Assembly: GCA_965238125.1 (NCBI GenBank)
Contig: OZ250179.1
Span: forward strand, 6,696,001 to 6,760,000
Reading direction: 5' to 3'
Source of the DNA: UBA6623 sp965238125
GTDB lineage: Bacteria; Acidobacteriota; Terriglobia; Bryobacterales; UBA6623
DNA: 64,000 bases
The notes beneath the pieces were generated by a model, which saw only the letters and a list, made by a program, of their open reading frames with translations, ran no database searches and was not told the origin of the DNA. The translations under genes and the position numbers were made by a program. Numbering within the stretch: the stretch's first letter is position 1; each line of letters opens with the position of its first letter. This document shows, one piece after another, positions 25,859-35,235 of the stretch.

Positions 25859-26427
25859 GGCAGGGACGATGAGGCGCAGTCGGCGGCAACGGTTTCGGAT
25901 GAAGCAACGTGATGAGGACATCCGCGAGCCCCCTAACGGGGACTCGGCGGCAAGAAGATTCCTGTTGAAAGGAAGGGAGTAGGGGATTGGGCGGACGAAG
26001 CGAGGCCGCGGCGGAGAATCGAGATCGTGTCACGGTAACTGCGGGCTCTGGGCAGGCAGGCCGATTCTTTCGAGGATGGGTCGAAGCCGCAACAGAGAGA
26101 GCAGCGCCGAAAGACCGGACCCCAACCAGCAGAGGTCAACAACGAGACCGATAACACTGCGAATGGAAGCCCGGTCCTCAACGCGCCGCAAGGCATGAGG
26201 ACCCGGGCCGGATCCGACAAACCGACCAACGCCTCCCAACGACCGCCCTTGACAAGCGACCCACCTCTCATGGAAGCCCTGAGCGCAAGCGACGGGTCCG
26301 AGCGTCCGAAGAAGGTCCGAGCGTAGGAGCACGCCGACCGAGTCCGGCCTGGGTCGCCCTGTAGCCGGCCCCCTCGCTCCCTGTTGCTGCTCTCGCCCCA
26401 TCCGGTGGAGTATGATCGCTGGAACGC
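25859..26427. other. intergenic region after the IS110-type gene
   Basis: The first ~130 bp probably belong to the IS right end (AACGGTTTC occurs both in the gene end and just after it). From about 26030 to 26427 I see no gene, only a GC-rich spacer leading to the TPR-protein start. Long minus-strand open frames here lack domain features and run antisense into the TPR gene. Confidence 0.4.
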
Positions 26428-27783
26428 ATGGCGACCGACTCCAGCAGTTCCTTGCACGCTTCCTCCCACAGCGCGCCTGACCCGGAAACGATCCGCGATT
26501 GCCTCGATCGGATCGTCCGCGGCAAGGGCTTTCGGCGCTCGTTGCGCATGGTGCGGTTTCTCCGCTTCGCGGTGGAGAAGACGCTCGAGGGCAAGGGCGA
26601 CGAGTTGAAGGAGTACGCCGTCGGGGTCGAAGTCTTCGATCGCGGCGAGTCGTTCGATCCCGCCGCCGACAATATCGTCCGCGTCGAAGCCAACCGCCTG
26701 CGATCCAAGCTCAAGGGCTACTACGAAACCGAGGGCACGGACGACCCGGTCGTAATCGACTTCCCGCGCGGCGGCTATTTCGCGGAATTTCGATCCGCCG
26801 ACGCTCGACCTGACGGCGGCGGTACCGGCGCGCCGACCCACTCCCGACTTTTCGAAGAGCGCGGCAGGCGTCACCTATTGCGCGGGACCGAACAAGAGAT
26901 TGGCAAAGCGCTGGCCTGTTTCGAGCAATGGAGAGCTGCGGTCCCCGGCGACACGGGCCCGTATATCGGCTCGGCGGCGGCCCACATGGCGCTCGCCCAA
27001 CTCGGTTTCGACCCGGCACCCGGTTTGCTCGACGCCGCGGGCGAGGCTCTCGGCCGCGCCCTGCAAATCAATGGCTCGGAAGCGCGAACCCACGCCGCCA
27101 TCGGTCGCCTGCGCATGCTCGAAGGCGATTGGGCGGCGGCTCAAAGCGCCACCCAACTAGCGGTCTCGCTCGACGGTGATTCCGCGCAGGCGCGTGTTTG
27201 CCGCGGGCTCTTATTCACACGGCTGGGGCGATTCCCAGAAGCGGCGGGGGAGCTGGAGCGCGCCGTCGAGTTGGACCCGATGGACCCGGCTGTCCGCGTC
27301 GCGCTCGCCGACGCCCACTATTTCGCCCGCGAGCCGGGCAAGGCCCTCGATCAAGCTCAAGCGACGATCTACTTCGAGCCCGATTATCATCCCGCTTTTG
27401 CAACGGCCGGGTTGGCCTATGCCGCCGAAGGCGCTTTCGACGACGCCGTTACCTCCCTCGATCACGCCGTCGACCTCAGCGGCGGCGCACCGCGGGTCCT
27501 GGCGTCGCTCGGTTGCGTATTGGCGGCGGCGGGGGATTCCGACAGAGCGGAAGAAATTCTCGCGGCCCTCGAGCAGCGGCGCGAGGAAAGGTATTCGTCG
27601 CCCTACGGACTTGCCTTGGTGCGCGCGGCTCTCGGCCGCGAGGACACCCTCGATTGGCTCGACCGCGCCCTCGATGAGCGAGCACCGGGATTGGCGGATT
27701 TGGGCGTCGAGCCGGCGTTTGACGCGTTTCGAGATGAACCTCGATTCAACGCCCTCCTCGGTAAGGTCGCATTACGCCGCTGA
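26428..27783 (+). CDS. TPR protein with N-terminal regulator-like domain
   Basis: 451 aa. Residues 18-115 carry the pattern typical of acidobacterial TPR/adenylate-cyclase-like regulators: MVRFLRFAVEKTLEGKGDEL, KEYAVGVEVFDRGESFDPAAD, NIVRVEANRLRSKLKGYYE and IDFPRGGYFAEF. From about 150 to the end are at least six tetratricopeptide repeats. Many relatives hold a TolB/FlgO-like domain between these parts; here only a short linker is present. Likely a cytoplasmic regulator or scaffold, with DNA binding inferred. Confidence 0.75.
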   Translation: MATDSSSSLHASSHSAPDPETIRDCLDRIVRGKGFRRSLRMVRFLRFAVEKTLEGKGDELKEYAVGVEVFDRGESFDPAADNIVRVEANRLRSKLKGYYETEGTDDPVVIDFPRGGYFAEFRSADARPDGGGTGAPTHSRLFEERGRRHLLRGTEQEIGKALACFEQWRAAVPGDTGPYIGSAAAHMALAQLGFDPAPGLLDAAGEALGRALQINGSEARTHAAIGRLRMLEGDWAAAQSATQLAVSLDGDSAQARVCRGLLFTRLGRFPEAAGELERAVELDPMDPAVRVALADAHYFAREPGKALDQAQATIYFEPDYHPAFATAGLAYAAEGAFDDAVTSLDHAVDLSGGAPRVLASLGCVLAAAGDSDRAEEILAALEQRREERYSSPYGLALVRAALGREDTLDWLDRALDERAPGLADLGVEPAFDAFRDEPRFNALLGKVALRR

Positions 27784-27871
27784 CCGGAACCAGCCGGGTT
27801 CGCCGTGCAGGAGTCGCGGAAGGGCCTAAGCCGCATTTCTCACCGCCTGACGAGCAAAGCACACGATAGGC

Positions 27872-27926
27872 CCGCCATTACTTCGTTGCGCTTGCTCGCC
27901 GTGCTCACCGTACTGTTCAAGTACGC
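27872..27926 (+). repeat. dispersed repeat B, left copy flanking the MFS gene
   Basis: CCGCCATTACTTCGTTGCGC then TTGCTCGCCGTGCTCACC and TTCAAGTACGC. A direct copy lies at 29571-29627, on the other side of the sugar transporter. The rest of 27784-28105 holds no gene. Confidence 0.75.
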
Positions 27927-28047
27927 CTCCGCGCGCCAAGCGGCGGGAGCGCAATACACGAGAGCCAAGGGCGCCCTTCAGCGCATGGTCAGGCGTCTTG
28001 AGTACGCGGCTGTAAGATCACTGCTCTCGGCGGGTCGCGTGCAACGG

Positions 28048-28086
28048 CATCGCATACCGCTTACTAACGTGCGCGGCTCGGTTTGG
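28048..28086 (+). repeat. dispersed repeat A, copy 3
   Basis: CATCGCATACCGCTTACTAA continuing CGTGCGCGGCTCGGTTTGGG; ends 20 bp before the stop of the minus-strand transporter gene. Confidence 0.8.
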
Positions 28087-28105
28087 GTGGGCCCGCGCGC
28101 GACCC

Positions 28106-29446
28106 CTACTCAATACCCAACCGCTTTTGGATTTCCTCGAGCGGCACGCCTTTCGTCTCGGGCATCAAGCGCAGGACCCAGATCAACTGCAGCACCATCA
28201 TCGCCGAGTAAAACGCGAAGATGTGTCCGCCGGACATCTCGGCGATAATCGGGAAGGTCCAAGAAATCAGCGCCGCGAAGAACCAGTGCGTGAAGCTGCC
28301 CAGCGCCTGACCGCGGGCGCGAACGCGGTTCGGGAAAATCTCACTGAGAAAGACCCAGATCACGACGCCTTGCCCGAAGGCATGCGAGGCGATGAAGACC
28401 AGCAGACTCCCCAATACGACCATGCCGCCTACATCGTCGAAGTCGGTTCCGTAGGTGTAGAAGGCGGCGGCGGTGGCGGCCAGGCTCAGGATATAACCAA
28501 TCGAGCCGACGATCATCAATTTGCGGCGCCCGAAGTGATCGATCACCAACAGCGCCCCCATCGTAAAGACCAAGTTCGTTCCGCCGACGGCGACGGCTTG
28601 GAGCAAGGCGGAATCCGCGCCCGCCCCGGCCATTTGAAAAATGTGCGGCGCGTAGTACATCAATGCGTTAATGCCCGATAGCTGATTGAATGTCGCAATG
28701 GCGACGGCCAACAAGATAGGTTGCTTATAGGCCGCCTGCAGCAGCGGTTCTTGGACACTGTGGCGCTCGAGGGCCAGTGATTCCTCGATTTCCGCCACTT
28801 CCTTTTCGACCGAGGCCGCGCCCAGCGACTCGAACACCGCGACCGCCTCGTCGCGGCGGCCTTGCGCCACCAGCCAGCGCGGGCTGAACGGCGTAGTGAA
28901 CAACAGCAAGAAGAAAACAGCCGCCGGCAGCGCTTCGACCCCGAACATCATGCGCCATTCCGCGTCTCCAAGCTGGAATTGCGCGATGAAGTAGTTCGAC
29001 ATATAGGCGACCAAGACGCCGAGCACGATGTTGAACTGCGTGACCGCGACCAGCCGCCCGCGAAAACGCGCCGGCGAGATTTCCGCGATGTACATAGGCG
29101 AGACAACCGAGGAGGCTCCGACAGCCAGGCCGCCGATAAGGCGAAAGATCAGCAGCGAATACCAATCCCAGGCTATGGCGCAGCCGAGCGCGGAAATGAA
29201 ATACAGCACGGCGACCCAGCTCAGTGTCTTGCGGCGGCCGAGCTTATCGGAGGGCTTGCCCGCGCCCAGGGCTCCGATGACCGTGCCGATCAGCGCCGCG
29301 GCGACGGTGAAACCCAGTGTATTGGCGGTCAGACCGAAGATCTCGCGAAGCTGATCCGTGGTCCCGGAGATGACCGCCGTGTCGAAACCGAACAGCAGCC
29401 CGCCCAGGGCGGCAATGATGGAAGCACGGAGCAGAGTCGGGTTCAT
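28106..29446 (-). CDS. MFS sugar (sugar:H+ symporter family) transporter
   Basis: 446 aa from the ATG at 29446, preceded by GAAAGATC; an upstream extension to 29509 is unlikely. Twelve hydrophobic helices with sugar-porter signatures: GGLLFGFDTAVISG, PSDKLGRRKTL, RLIGGLAVGASSVVSPMYIAEI, the central FNQLSGINALMYYAP, VIDHFGRRKL and the C-terminal PETKGVPLEEI. The QLSGINALMYY motif places it with XylE/GLUT-type hexose or pentose transporters. No sugar catabolic genes are adjacent. Flanked by direct copies of repeat B, suggesting cassette-like acquisition. Confidence 0.92.
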   Translation of the reverse strand: MNPTLLRASIIAALGGLLFGFDTAVISGTTDQLREIFGLTANTLGFTVAAALIGTVIGALGAGKPSDKLGRRKTLSWVAVLYFISALGCAIAWDWYSLLIFRLIGGLAVGASSVVSPMYIAEISPARFRGRLVAVTQFNIVLGVLVAYMSNYFIAQFQLGDAEWRMMFGVEALPAAVFFLLLFTTPFSPRWLVAQGRRDEAVAVFESLGAASVEKEVAEIEESLALERHSVQEPLLQAAYKQPILLAVAIATFNQLSGINALMYYAPHIFQMAGAGADSALLQAVAVGGTNLVFTMGALLVIDHFGRRKLMIVGSIGYILSLAATAAAFYTYGTDFDDVGGMVVLGSLLVFIASHAFGQGVVIWVFLSEIFPNRVRARGQALGSFTHWFFAALISWTFPIIAEMSGGHIFAFYSAMMVLQLIWVLRLMPETKGVPLEEIQKRLGIE

Positions 29447-29570
29447 AGTGATCTTTCGTTTCCTTGGTGGGGCGGAATCGGAGCGGGTTGGTGGTATAGG
29501 ATCGCACACCTGGGGGGTTAGAGGGTGCGAGGCTGACGCGGATTGGCCCGTCGCTTCCGGGCTATGAGGT

Positions 29571-29627
29571 CCGCCATTACTTCGTTGCGATTGCTCGCCG
29601 TGCTCACCCTACTGCTCAAGTACGCTT
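29571..29627 (+). repeat. dispersed repeat B, right copy flanking the MFS gene
   Basis: CCGCCATTACTTCGTTGCGA then TTGCTCGCCGTGCTCACC, TCAAGTACGC; same orientation as 27872-27926 and about 1.7 kb away. Confidence 0.75.
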
Positions 29628-29716
29628 ACGCGCGTCATGCGGCGCGCCTCGTATTGACGGGCCTCTCATGCACTTTGCCTCGCCGCGCGATAAGAAGAGC
29701 GGACTAGAATGGACAG

Positions 29717-30631
29717 GTGCGGTCGCGCCTTCATCGCTTCGTCACCCCAATCCGGAAGCAAGGCCCGAATCCCTACGTCGAGGTTCCCGTCGAAGTTTCC
29801 ACCCACCTCGCGAAATACGCCGAAAAAGGTCACATCCGCGTCTACGGCACTCTCGAGGAGGCCAAGATTCGGGGCAATCTCGTCCCGAGAGGCAGCGGCC
29901 TTTGGCTCTTCCTTCATGCCGGAATGCGCGCCCTTGCGGGGGTTGGCGTGGGGGACACCGTCGAACTCGCCCTGCGCGCCGTTCCGTGGGATCACGTGCC
30001 GATCGCAAGCGACTGTAAGGCAGCACTCCGCAAGGCCGGCGCGTTGAAAAGCTTCGAAGCCATGAGCCCCTCGCAACGCCACGAACTGTTGCGGTGGGTC
30101 GATATCGCCGAATCCGCCGAGCAGCGCGCAAGGCGGCTGGCCGCCATGGTGGATCAAGTTCGAGGACACACCCCCGCTTCGAAAAAGTATGAGGCCGCCA
30201 AGGGGCTCAAGCCCCTGTGGGCCTGCCCAAAGTGCGGGCATATCTTCGTCAACCCGAATCAGTGGCACAGTTGCAAGCGCTACACACTAAAGCAAGCGCT
30301 GAGCAAGGGCAGCCCCCAAGTCCGCCGCCTATTTGAGCAGTTGCGCGAAAAGGTCTCATCGTTAGGGTCCGTTCACGTGCAAGCGTATCGAGACCACGTC
30401 GCATTCCTCGTCCGAGTGCGCTTCCTACAGGCAACACCGAAGAAGAATTGGCTCGATGTGGCTTTCTGGTTGCGGCGTCGCGTCGACAGCCCGCGCTTTC
30501 GGAAGGTAGAAACCCTCACCCCCACCGATCACATTCATCTCTTACGCGTCACCGAAGAAGACCAACTCGACGACGAAGTAACGGCCTGGATTCGTGAAGG
30601 CTATGCGGTGGGAGAACAACGGCGCGCCTAA
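29717..30631 (+). CDS. YdeI/DUF1905-type protein fused to zinc ribbon and DUF5655-like domain
   Basis: 304 aa from a GTG. Residues 1-85 resemble DUF1905 (PNPYVEVPVEVSTHLAKYAE..GLWLFLHAGMRALAGVGVGD). Residues 95-145 are YdeI/OmdA-like (ALRKAGALKSFEAMSPSQRHELLRWVDIAESAEQRARR pattern). A short zinc-ribbon-like piece follows (WACPKCGHIF..WHSC). The C-terminus looks like DUF5655 (HVQAYRDHVAFLVRVRF, LDVAFWLRRRVDSPRF, DHIHLLRV). The parts are usually separate proteins. YdeI-like proteins have been linked to bacteriocin or peptide resistance; the role of this fusion is unknown. Confidence 0.75.
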   Translation: MRSRLHRFVTPIRKQGPNPYVEVPVEVSTHLAKYAEKGHIRVYGTLEEAKIRGNLVPRGSGLWLFLHAGMRALAGVGVGDTVELALRAVPWDHVPIASDCKAALRKAGALKSFEAMSPSQRHELLRWVDIAESAEQRARRLAAMVDQVRGHTPASKKYEAAKGLKPLWACPKCGHIFVNPNQWHSCKRYTLKQALSKGSPQVRRLFEQLREKVSSLGSVHVQAYRDHVAFLVRVRFLQATPKKNWLDVAFWLRRRVDSPRFRKVETLTPTDHIHLLRVTEEDQLDDEVTAWIREGYAVGEQRRA

Positions 30632-30722
30632 CCTAAGCCCAGGGCTAGGGGAGGCGGTTTTGGGTCGCCGCTTGTTTTGCTTTCGGGCGACGGCGTCGGG
30701 TACCGCTCGGTTTGGTATTGCG

Positions 30723-31598
30723 TTAGGCGGTTAGCAGGTCGGCGACCTCATGGAGATAGGGAACCCGCCCGAGCATACAGTGCAGCGCTCCGGCCGCACA
30801 GCTGAAACGCAGAGCCGTCAACTCTTTGCTGCCCTGCCCGATGGCGAGCACGAACGCCCCGTGGAAGACGTCGCCGGCACCGGTGCTGTCAAGCACCGTT
30901 ACGGGATGGGAAGGGACCCTGCCTCCCGCATAGGCCGCGCCTTGGTCGCCCAGCGTCACCGCTCCCCAGGCCCCCAGCGCCTCGATCTTGGCGATGAGTC
31001 CTTCGACGCCGCCATGAGCGGCTGCCATGTCTTCATCGGCGATGACGTGGGTTGACAGGCCGGCCAATTCCCAAACGGCCGGGGAGTCGATATCGAAATC
31101 GAGGACAACCGGCAGGTTTCGGCGGCGGGCTTGTTCAGCCAGGCGAACGGCTCCTTCCACCCAGCGGCCGTCGATGAGCACGGCGTGGGCGTCGTCGGCG
31201 GCGTCCTCGGGCAGCCAGTCGGCTTCCGTCGGCATGCCTTCGCCCCACGAGGGGAATAGAAACCGCTCGCCGTCGGGGCGAATGAAGACTTCGCAGCGTG
31301 TGCTGACCGCACCGGGAAATTCGCGAAAGCTGCGAATGTCGACGCCGTCGTCCTCGAGGAATTTTCCGGCTTGTCGGCCCGAGGCGTCGTCGCCGCGGCG
31401 CCCGAAAAACGACGCCCTACCGCCGAGTCGAGCCACGGTCACGGCGCCGACCGCGGCCGGGCCGCCGAGGGCGTCGCTGCGTTTGGGGACTCGCTCGCGG
31501 CGAAGTTCGGGTGGAAATCGATCGACAAAGAGACGGTTGTCGAGACAACCCATGCCGAGGCAGAGGACATGAGGGCGGTCGGCGGTGTCCTTTTCCAT
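30723..31598 (-). CDS. PfkB-family sugar kinase (ribokinase-like)
   Basis: 291 aa from the ATG at 31598 (GGAAAG ribosome site); a TTG at 31613 is an alternative. It carries the N-terminal GGPAAVGAVTVARLGGRASFFG substrate region and the C-terminal ATP/anion-hole motif DSTGAGDVFHGAF with the catalytic Asp. Ribokinase, fructokinase and ketohexokinase-like members share this pattern; the TGAGDVFHG and GGPAA style is close to ketohexokinase-like or sulfofructose-type kinases, but the substrate is not decidable. An IS1380-type element begins 45 bp upstream, within the expected promoter. Confidence 0.88.
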   Translation of the reverse strand: MEKDTADRPHVLCLGMGCLDNRLFVDRFPPELRRERVPKRSDALGGPAAVGAVTVARLGGRASFFGRRGDDASGRQAGKFLEDDGVDIRSFREFPGAVSTRCEVFIRPDGERFLFPSWGEGMPTEADWLPEDAADDAHAVLIDGRWVEGAVRLAEQARRRNLPVVLDFDIDSPAVWELAGLSTHVIADEDMAAAHGGVEGLIAKIEALGAWGAVTLGDQGAAYAGGRVPSHPVTVLDSTGAGDVFHGAFVLAIGQGSKELTALRFSCAAGALHCMLGRVPYLHEVADLLTA

Positions 31599-31643
31599 GA
31601 ATCTTTCCAGCAAACCCTGGGCGAGGCGTTGATCGGGTGTAAG

Positions 31644-33306
31644 CCCGCATTTTCAATTTGATGTTTGACATCCCGACCTTCCGGCGGCCTTGAGCGTCTT
31701 TATTCATAGGGGCTAGAGCCCGCTGAGGACGCCATGGAGGCCAACACCCAATGGGTGAAAAACAAACCAAGCCATTCCAGCTAAGTTTCAACGGCTCGTT
31801 GAAAGTCGATTTCCAGGGATCGCACGTCACTTCCGACGGTGGCCTGATTTTGGTTCGCGAACTGGACGAACGGCTCGGTCTCGGAGAACTGATTGACGAG
31901 CATCTCAGCGACTCCCGGCAAGGCACCAACAAGCAGTTCACGCTCGCTGATCTGTTGCGGCAGTCGATCTACAGCCGCTTGGCAGGCTACGAGGACGTCA
32001 ACGACGCCGTCCGAGTGTCGGCTGACCCGACGTTTCGCTTGATCGGCTCGCAGAGGAACTGGGATCGCGGTGCGGCCTTAACCTCGACGCTGCACGGCTT
32101 CGAGACGGAGATGCTGGCGAGCGAAGAGAACCTGCTGGGGCTGATGGCGCTGAACCGAGAGCTGGTCGGGCAAGCGGAGGCGTTCGACGACTCCGAGCGG
32201 GTCGTTCTGGACATGGACTCCACCGAGAGTCCGGTCCATGGCCAACAGGAAGGCAGTGCCTACAACGGACACTTCGAGTCGGTCTGCTACCACCCGTTGC
32301 TTTTGTTCAACGGTCATGGTGATTGCCTCGCTGCCAAGCTGCGTCCCGGCAACGTGCACAGCGCCGAGGACTGGGATGAGCTATTGTTGCCGGAGATCGA
32401 GCGCCAACAGGCTGCGGGCAAGCAGGTCGCCTTCCGGGGCGATGCCGCCTTTGCCAAGCCGGAGATCTACGAGGCGCTGGAGGAGCGCGGCGCGGACTAC
32501 GCGATCCGCATTCCGGCCAAGTAAGAACCTGGAGCTGGAGATCGAAGACATCCTGTTTCGTCCGCCGGGGAGGCCCGGCCGCAAGCCGCTAGTGCGCTAC
32601 AAGAGCTTTCGCTATCAGGCGGAGAGCTGGAAGGGGCCGAGACGAGTTGTCGCCAAGGTCGAGCACCACCAGGGCGAGCTATTCGCGCGCGTCGGTTTTA
32701 TCGTGACGAACATGAGCTTGCCAAGCCGGTCGGTGGTGCGTTTCTACAACAAGCGCGGCACGGCGGAGCAGTGGATCAAAGAAGGTAAGCAAGCGACGCA
32801 CTGGACGCGGCTGTCGTGCCATCGCTTCCGGGCGAACGAGGTGCGCTTGCAGTTAAGCGTGCCGGCCTACAACCTGGGCAACCTGTGGCGGCGACTCGGG
32901 TTGCCGCACAGGATCAAGACGTGGTCACTGACGAGCTTGCAGCAGCGGTTGATGAAGACGGGCGGCAGATTGGTCAAGCACGCGCGGTACTACTGGTTGC
33001 TCTTGGCCGAGGGACATCTGAACCGGCGGCTGTTTGGCGACATGCTGCGGAGGATCTGGGCGCTGCCTGTGCCGGGTGGTTAGCACCGCACTTGGCGAAT
33101 GCGAAATCTGTGTACTGAGGACGGAAGCTCGGAGGGGTGTCTGCGAAATTGACTTCGCAGCGGCGGATCAGCCCCCATGAGGGGCAAGAAGGGGGCTCGA
33201 TCGGTCCCGCCTCAGCCGCCGCCTCTTTCGGGTGGAGAAATGGTTGCGCTTCGCCGGGTGAGGGTGTAGACTCGTGCCGTCAGAGGAGCCAAATCGGAAA
33301 TCCTGG
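31644..33306 (+). mobile_element. IS1380-family element, copy 2 (1663 bp), target duplication GTAAG
   Basis: Left end CCCGCATTTTCAATTTGA, right end CCAAATCGGAAATCCTGG, flanked by GTAAG at 31639-31643 and 33307-33311. Its transposase is frameshifted. The ~220-bp non-coding right end differs from that of copies 1 and 3, while the left end closely matches copy 1. Confidence 0.9.
31751..33083 (+). pseudogene. IS1380-family transposase, frameshifted
   Basis: Reads MGEKQTKPFQLSFNGSLKVD through YAIRIPAK and stops at 32524. The remaining C-terminal third continues in another frame (KNLELEIEDILFRPPG to ALPVPGG, ending 33083). Compared with copies 1 and 3, one base has been inserted around CCAAGTAAGAACC (32517-32529), where they read AACAAGAGC. 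Both halves are otherwise well preserved, so the loss is recent. Confidence 0.9.
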
Positions 33307-33330
33307 GTAAGACGTAAATGTGGGCGCAGG

Positions 33331-33422
33331 AGCCCGGTTCACCGGGCTTGGGTTGCAAATAGGCCGGCCCTTTAGGGCCGGTATGAGCAGCGGCACGAGA
33401 AGCCAGGCCGCTTCAGCGGCCT
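33331..33422. repeat. REP-like palindrome cluster
   Basis: Three successive palindromes: AGCCCGGTTCACCGGGCT (33331-33348), CCGGCCCTTTAGGGCCGG (33364-33381) and AGGCCGCTTCAGCGGCCT (33405-33422). Each is a 7-8 bp GC stem with a four-base TTCA or TTTA-type loop. A sister cluster lies at 46277-46372 and shares the AGCCCGGTNNACCGGGCT unit. The remainder of 33307-33633 shows no gene. Confidence 0.75.
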
Positions 33423-33633
33423 TCTCCACCCGGCTTTAGCCACCGATGAACCAAGCGGAAACTCCAGGATCGTGGAAAGCATCATGAGGAGGCTCGCCCC
33501 TGCGCCGTCAATTCTCCCATATTGATGTCACGCACTTGCGTACATCCAAATATAGCGTGTAACGCGGTATGATCGACCTTAACACCGACCGCCGGGGAAA
33601 CTTCAGCCCCTCGGCTGGCGTCTGTTGCTTAGC

Positions 33634-35151
33634 ATGCGGTCTCTCATCGCCCTAACGGTCCGCGGCTGTCTCGTGTTGGCGCTGGCGATTAGTCTCTCCA
33701 CCGTCGCCGTCGACACCTGGGCGCAAGCCCCAGGCCCGCTTTCCCCCGGCCGCCGCAAAGCCCGCCGTCCGACGCGCCCGACCACAACCACGCTAACCGG
33801 CGAGACGATCATGATCTCGGGGAAGCTGATCGAGGTGTACACCACGACGCTTCTCGTCGAACCCCCCCAGGGCAACAGCATCAGGGTTCTGCTGAGCGCG
33901 GGCACGCGCTTCGTCCTCGAGGACCGCATCATTACGGTTGAAACCCTGAGGGTCGGTGACGGCGTCACTGTCCACGGCGTCAAGCAGGGCCCGGGCAAGC
34001 TCAAGGCAATCCAGGTCGGCGTGCACCTCGGTTCGCTCACGAAATCCACGACCACTGCGCCGACGCTGATTCGCTCGGACACGAAAAGTTCGGAAACTCG
34101 GCCCGGCCCGCCCGTCGCCGAGGATGACGGAGGTCCGCCGACCTTGCGTCGCCGCAAGCCGGGAGAACGCCGGCCGCGAACCTCTTCCCCGGATTACCCG
34201 ACAAGCGACCCCCCGAGCGAGCCACAGCCCGGCGAGACCTATCCGGCCGAAGCCGAACCCGTGGAAAACGAGCGGGCCGAGTCGGAACCGAGCATCTCCG
34301 AGCGACCGACAGCCGCCTCGGACACGGCATCGGAAACCGCCCAAGGCGAACCCATCGAGATCGTTTCGGATCCGTCGATCATTACCCTGAGCGGGCATGA
34401 GGTCGACCCGGTCATCGCCCGCACGCGCGAATGGGTCTTTTCCTACAGCGAGCGGCTGCCCAACTTCATTTGCCGCGAAGTGATGACGCGCATGGCGAAG
34501 CAGGGGCCTCACGGCTGGCACACTCTCGACATCGTCGAGGCCGACGTGGTGTACGAAGATCAGAAGGAGAGCTACCGCAACATCAAGATCAACGGCAAAC
34601 CGGCGGGGAACGAAATGGATCAGCTGGAAGGAAGCTGGTCGATGGGCGAATTCGCCTCGACCTTACTGAGCGTTTTCGCGCCGGGTTCTCGAACCCGCTT
34701 CCGTTTCAGTCGGTTTTCCGACGTCGCCGGGCTTCCCGCCAAGGTCTATAAGTTCTCGATCAGCGAGCCGAACTCACGGTGGCACGTCGCCGCCGAAGGG
34801 GGAACCATCACGCCCGCTTACGACGGGTCGGTGTGGATTCACGAAGAGACGGCGCATGTGTTGCGGGTCGAAACCCACGCCGTCGATCTTCCCGACGATT
34901 TCGAACTCGACGCCATTGAGATGACGGTCGATTACAACCGCATCCGCATTAGCGGCGGCGAGTATTTGCTGCCGGTCCAATCGGAAAACCTGGGGTGTTG
35001 GCGCGACAGCGGCCGTTGCGCCCGCAACAAGATCGAGTTTCGCAACTACCGCCGCTTCAGCGCCGAGTCGACGATCGTGACCAGCGATTCCTCGATCGAC
35101 TACGGAGACGAAGCCGAGGGCGAGAGGCCCGAGGCCGACGAAAACCGCTGA
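33634..35151 (+). CDS. large secreted protein of unknown function
   Basis: 505 aa from the ATG at 33634. Signal peptide (LVLALAISLSTVAVDTWAQA), then a small beta-rich domain (about 50-130, with VEPPQGNSIRVLLSAGTRFV and VGDGVTVHG, OB/DUF5666-like), a Pro/Glu/Ser-rich disordered linker (about 150-245), and a C-terminal domain with RLPNFICREVMTR, the style of acidobacterial proteins that begin 'LPNF.C', ending with DENLGCW-like SENLGCWRDSGRCARNKIEF cysteines. No enzyme motif. Probably an extracytoplasmic sensor or binding protein. Confidence 0.7.
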   Translation: MRSLIALTVRGCLVLALAISLSTVAVDTWAQAPGPLSPGRRKARRPTRPTTTTLTGETIMISGKLIEVYTTTLLVEPPQGNSIRVLLSAGTRFVLEDRIITVETLRVGDGVTVHGVKQGPGKLKAIQVGVHLGSLTKSTTTAPTLIRSDTKSSETRPGPPVAEDDGGPPTLRRRKPGERRPRTSSPDYPTSDPPSEPQPGETYPAEAEPVENERAESEPSISERPTAASDTASETAQGEPIEIVSDPSIITLSGHEVDPVIARTREWVFSYSERLPNFICREVMTRMAKQGPHGWHTLDIVEADVVYEDQKESYRNIKINGKPAGNEMDQLEGSWSMGEFASTLLSVFAPGSRTRFRFSRFSDVAGLPAKVYKFSISEPNSRWHVAAEGGTITPAYDGSVWIHEETAHVLRVETHAVDLPDDFELDAIEMTVDYNRIRISGGEYLLPVQSENLGCWRDSGRCARNKIEFRNYRRFSAESTIVTSDSSIDYGDEAEGERPEADENR

Positions 35152-35235
35152 CATCCAATTCCGGCGCGGCATGTAGCTGCGGAGGCGCGGTCGAAAGTCC
35201 ACGCTCCCCATGTTCCTAGTGCTCCAAGCCCCCGA

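Larger units (their letters stand above)
24530..25990 (+). mobile_element. IS110-family element (approximate limits)
   Basis: Defined by the DEDD transposase gene and its flanking non-coding ends. IS110 elements lack inverted repeats and target duplications, so the exact limits cannot be read; the left end must lie after the stop at 24517 and the right end probably before about 26000. The ~140-bp left end is unusually structured. Confidence 0.55.

Noticed and set aside
25933..26874. 313-codon minus-strand open frame before the TPR gene
   Set aside because: Overlaps the conserved N-terminus of the TPR protein and has no recognisable motif.
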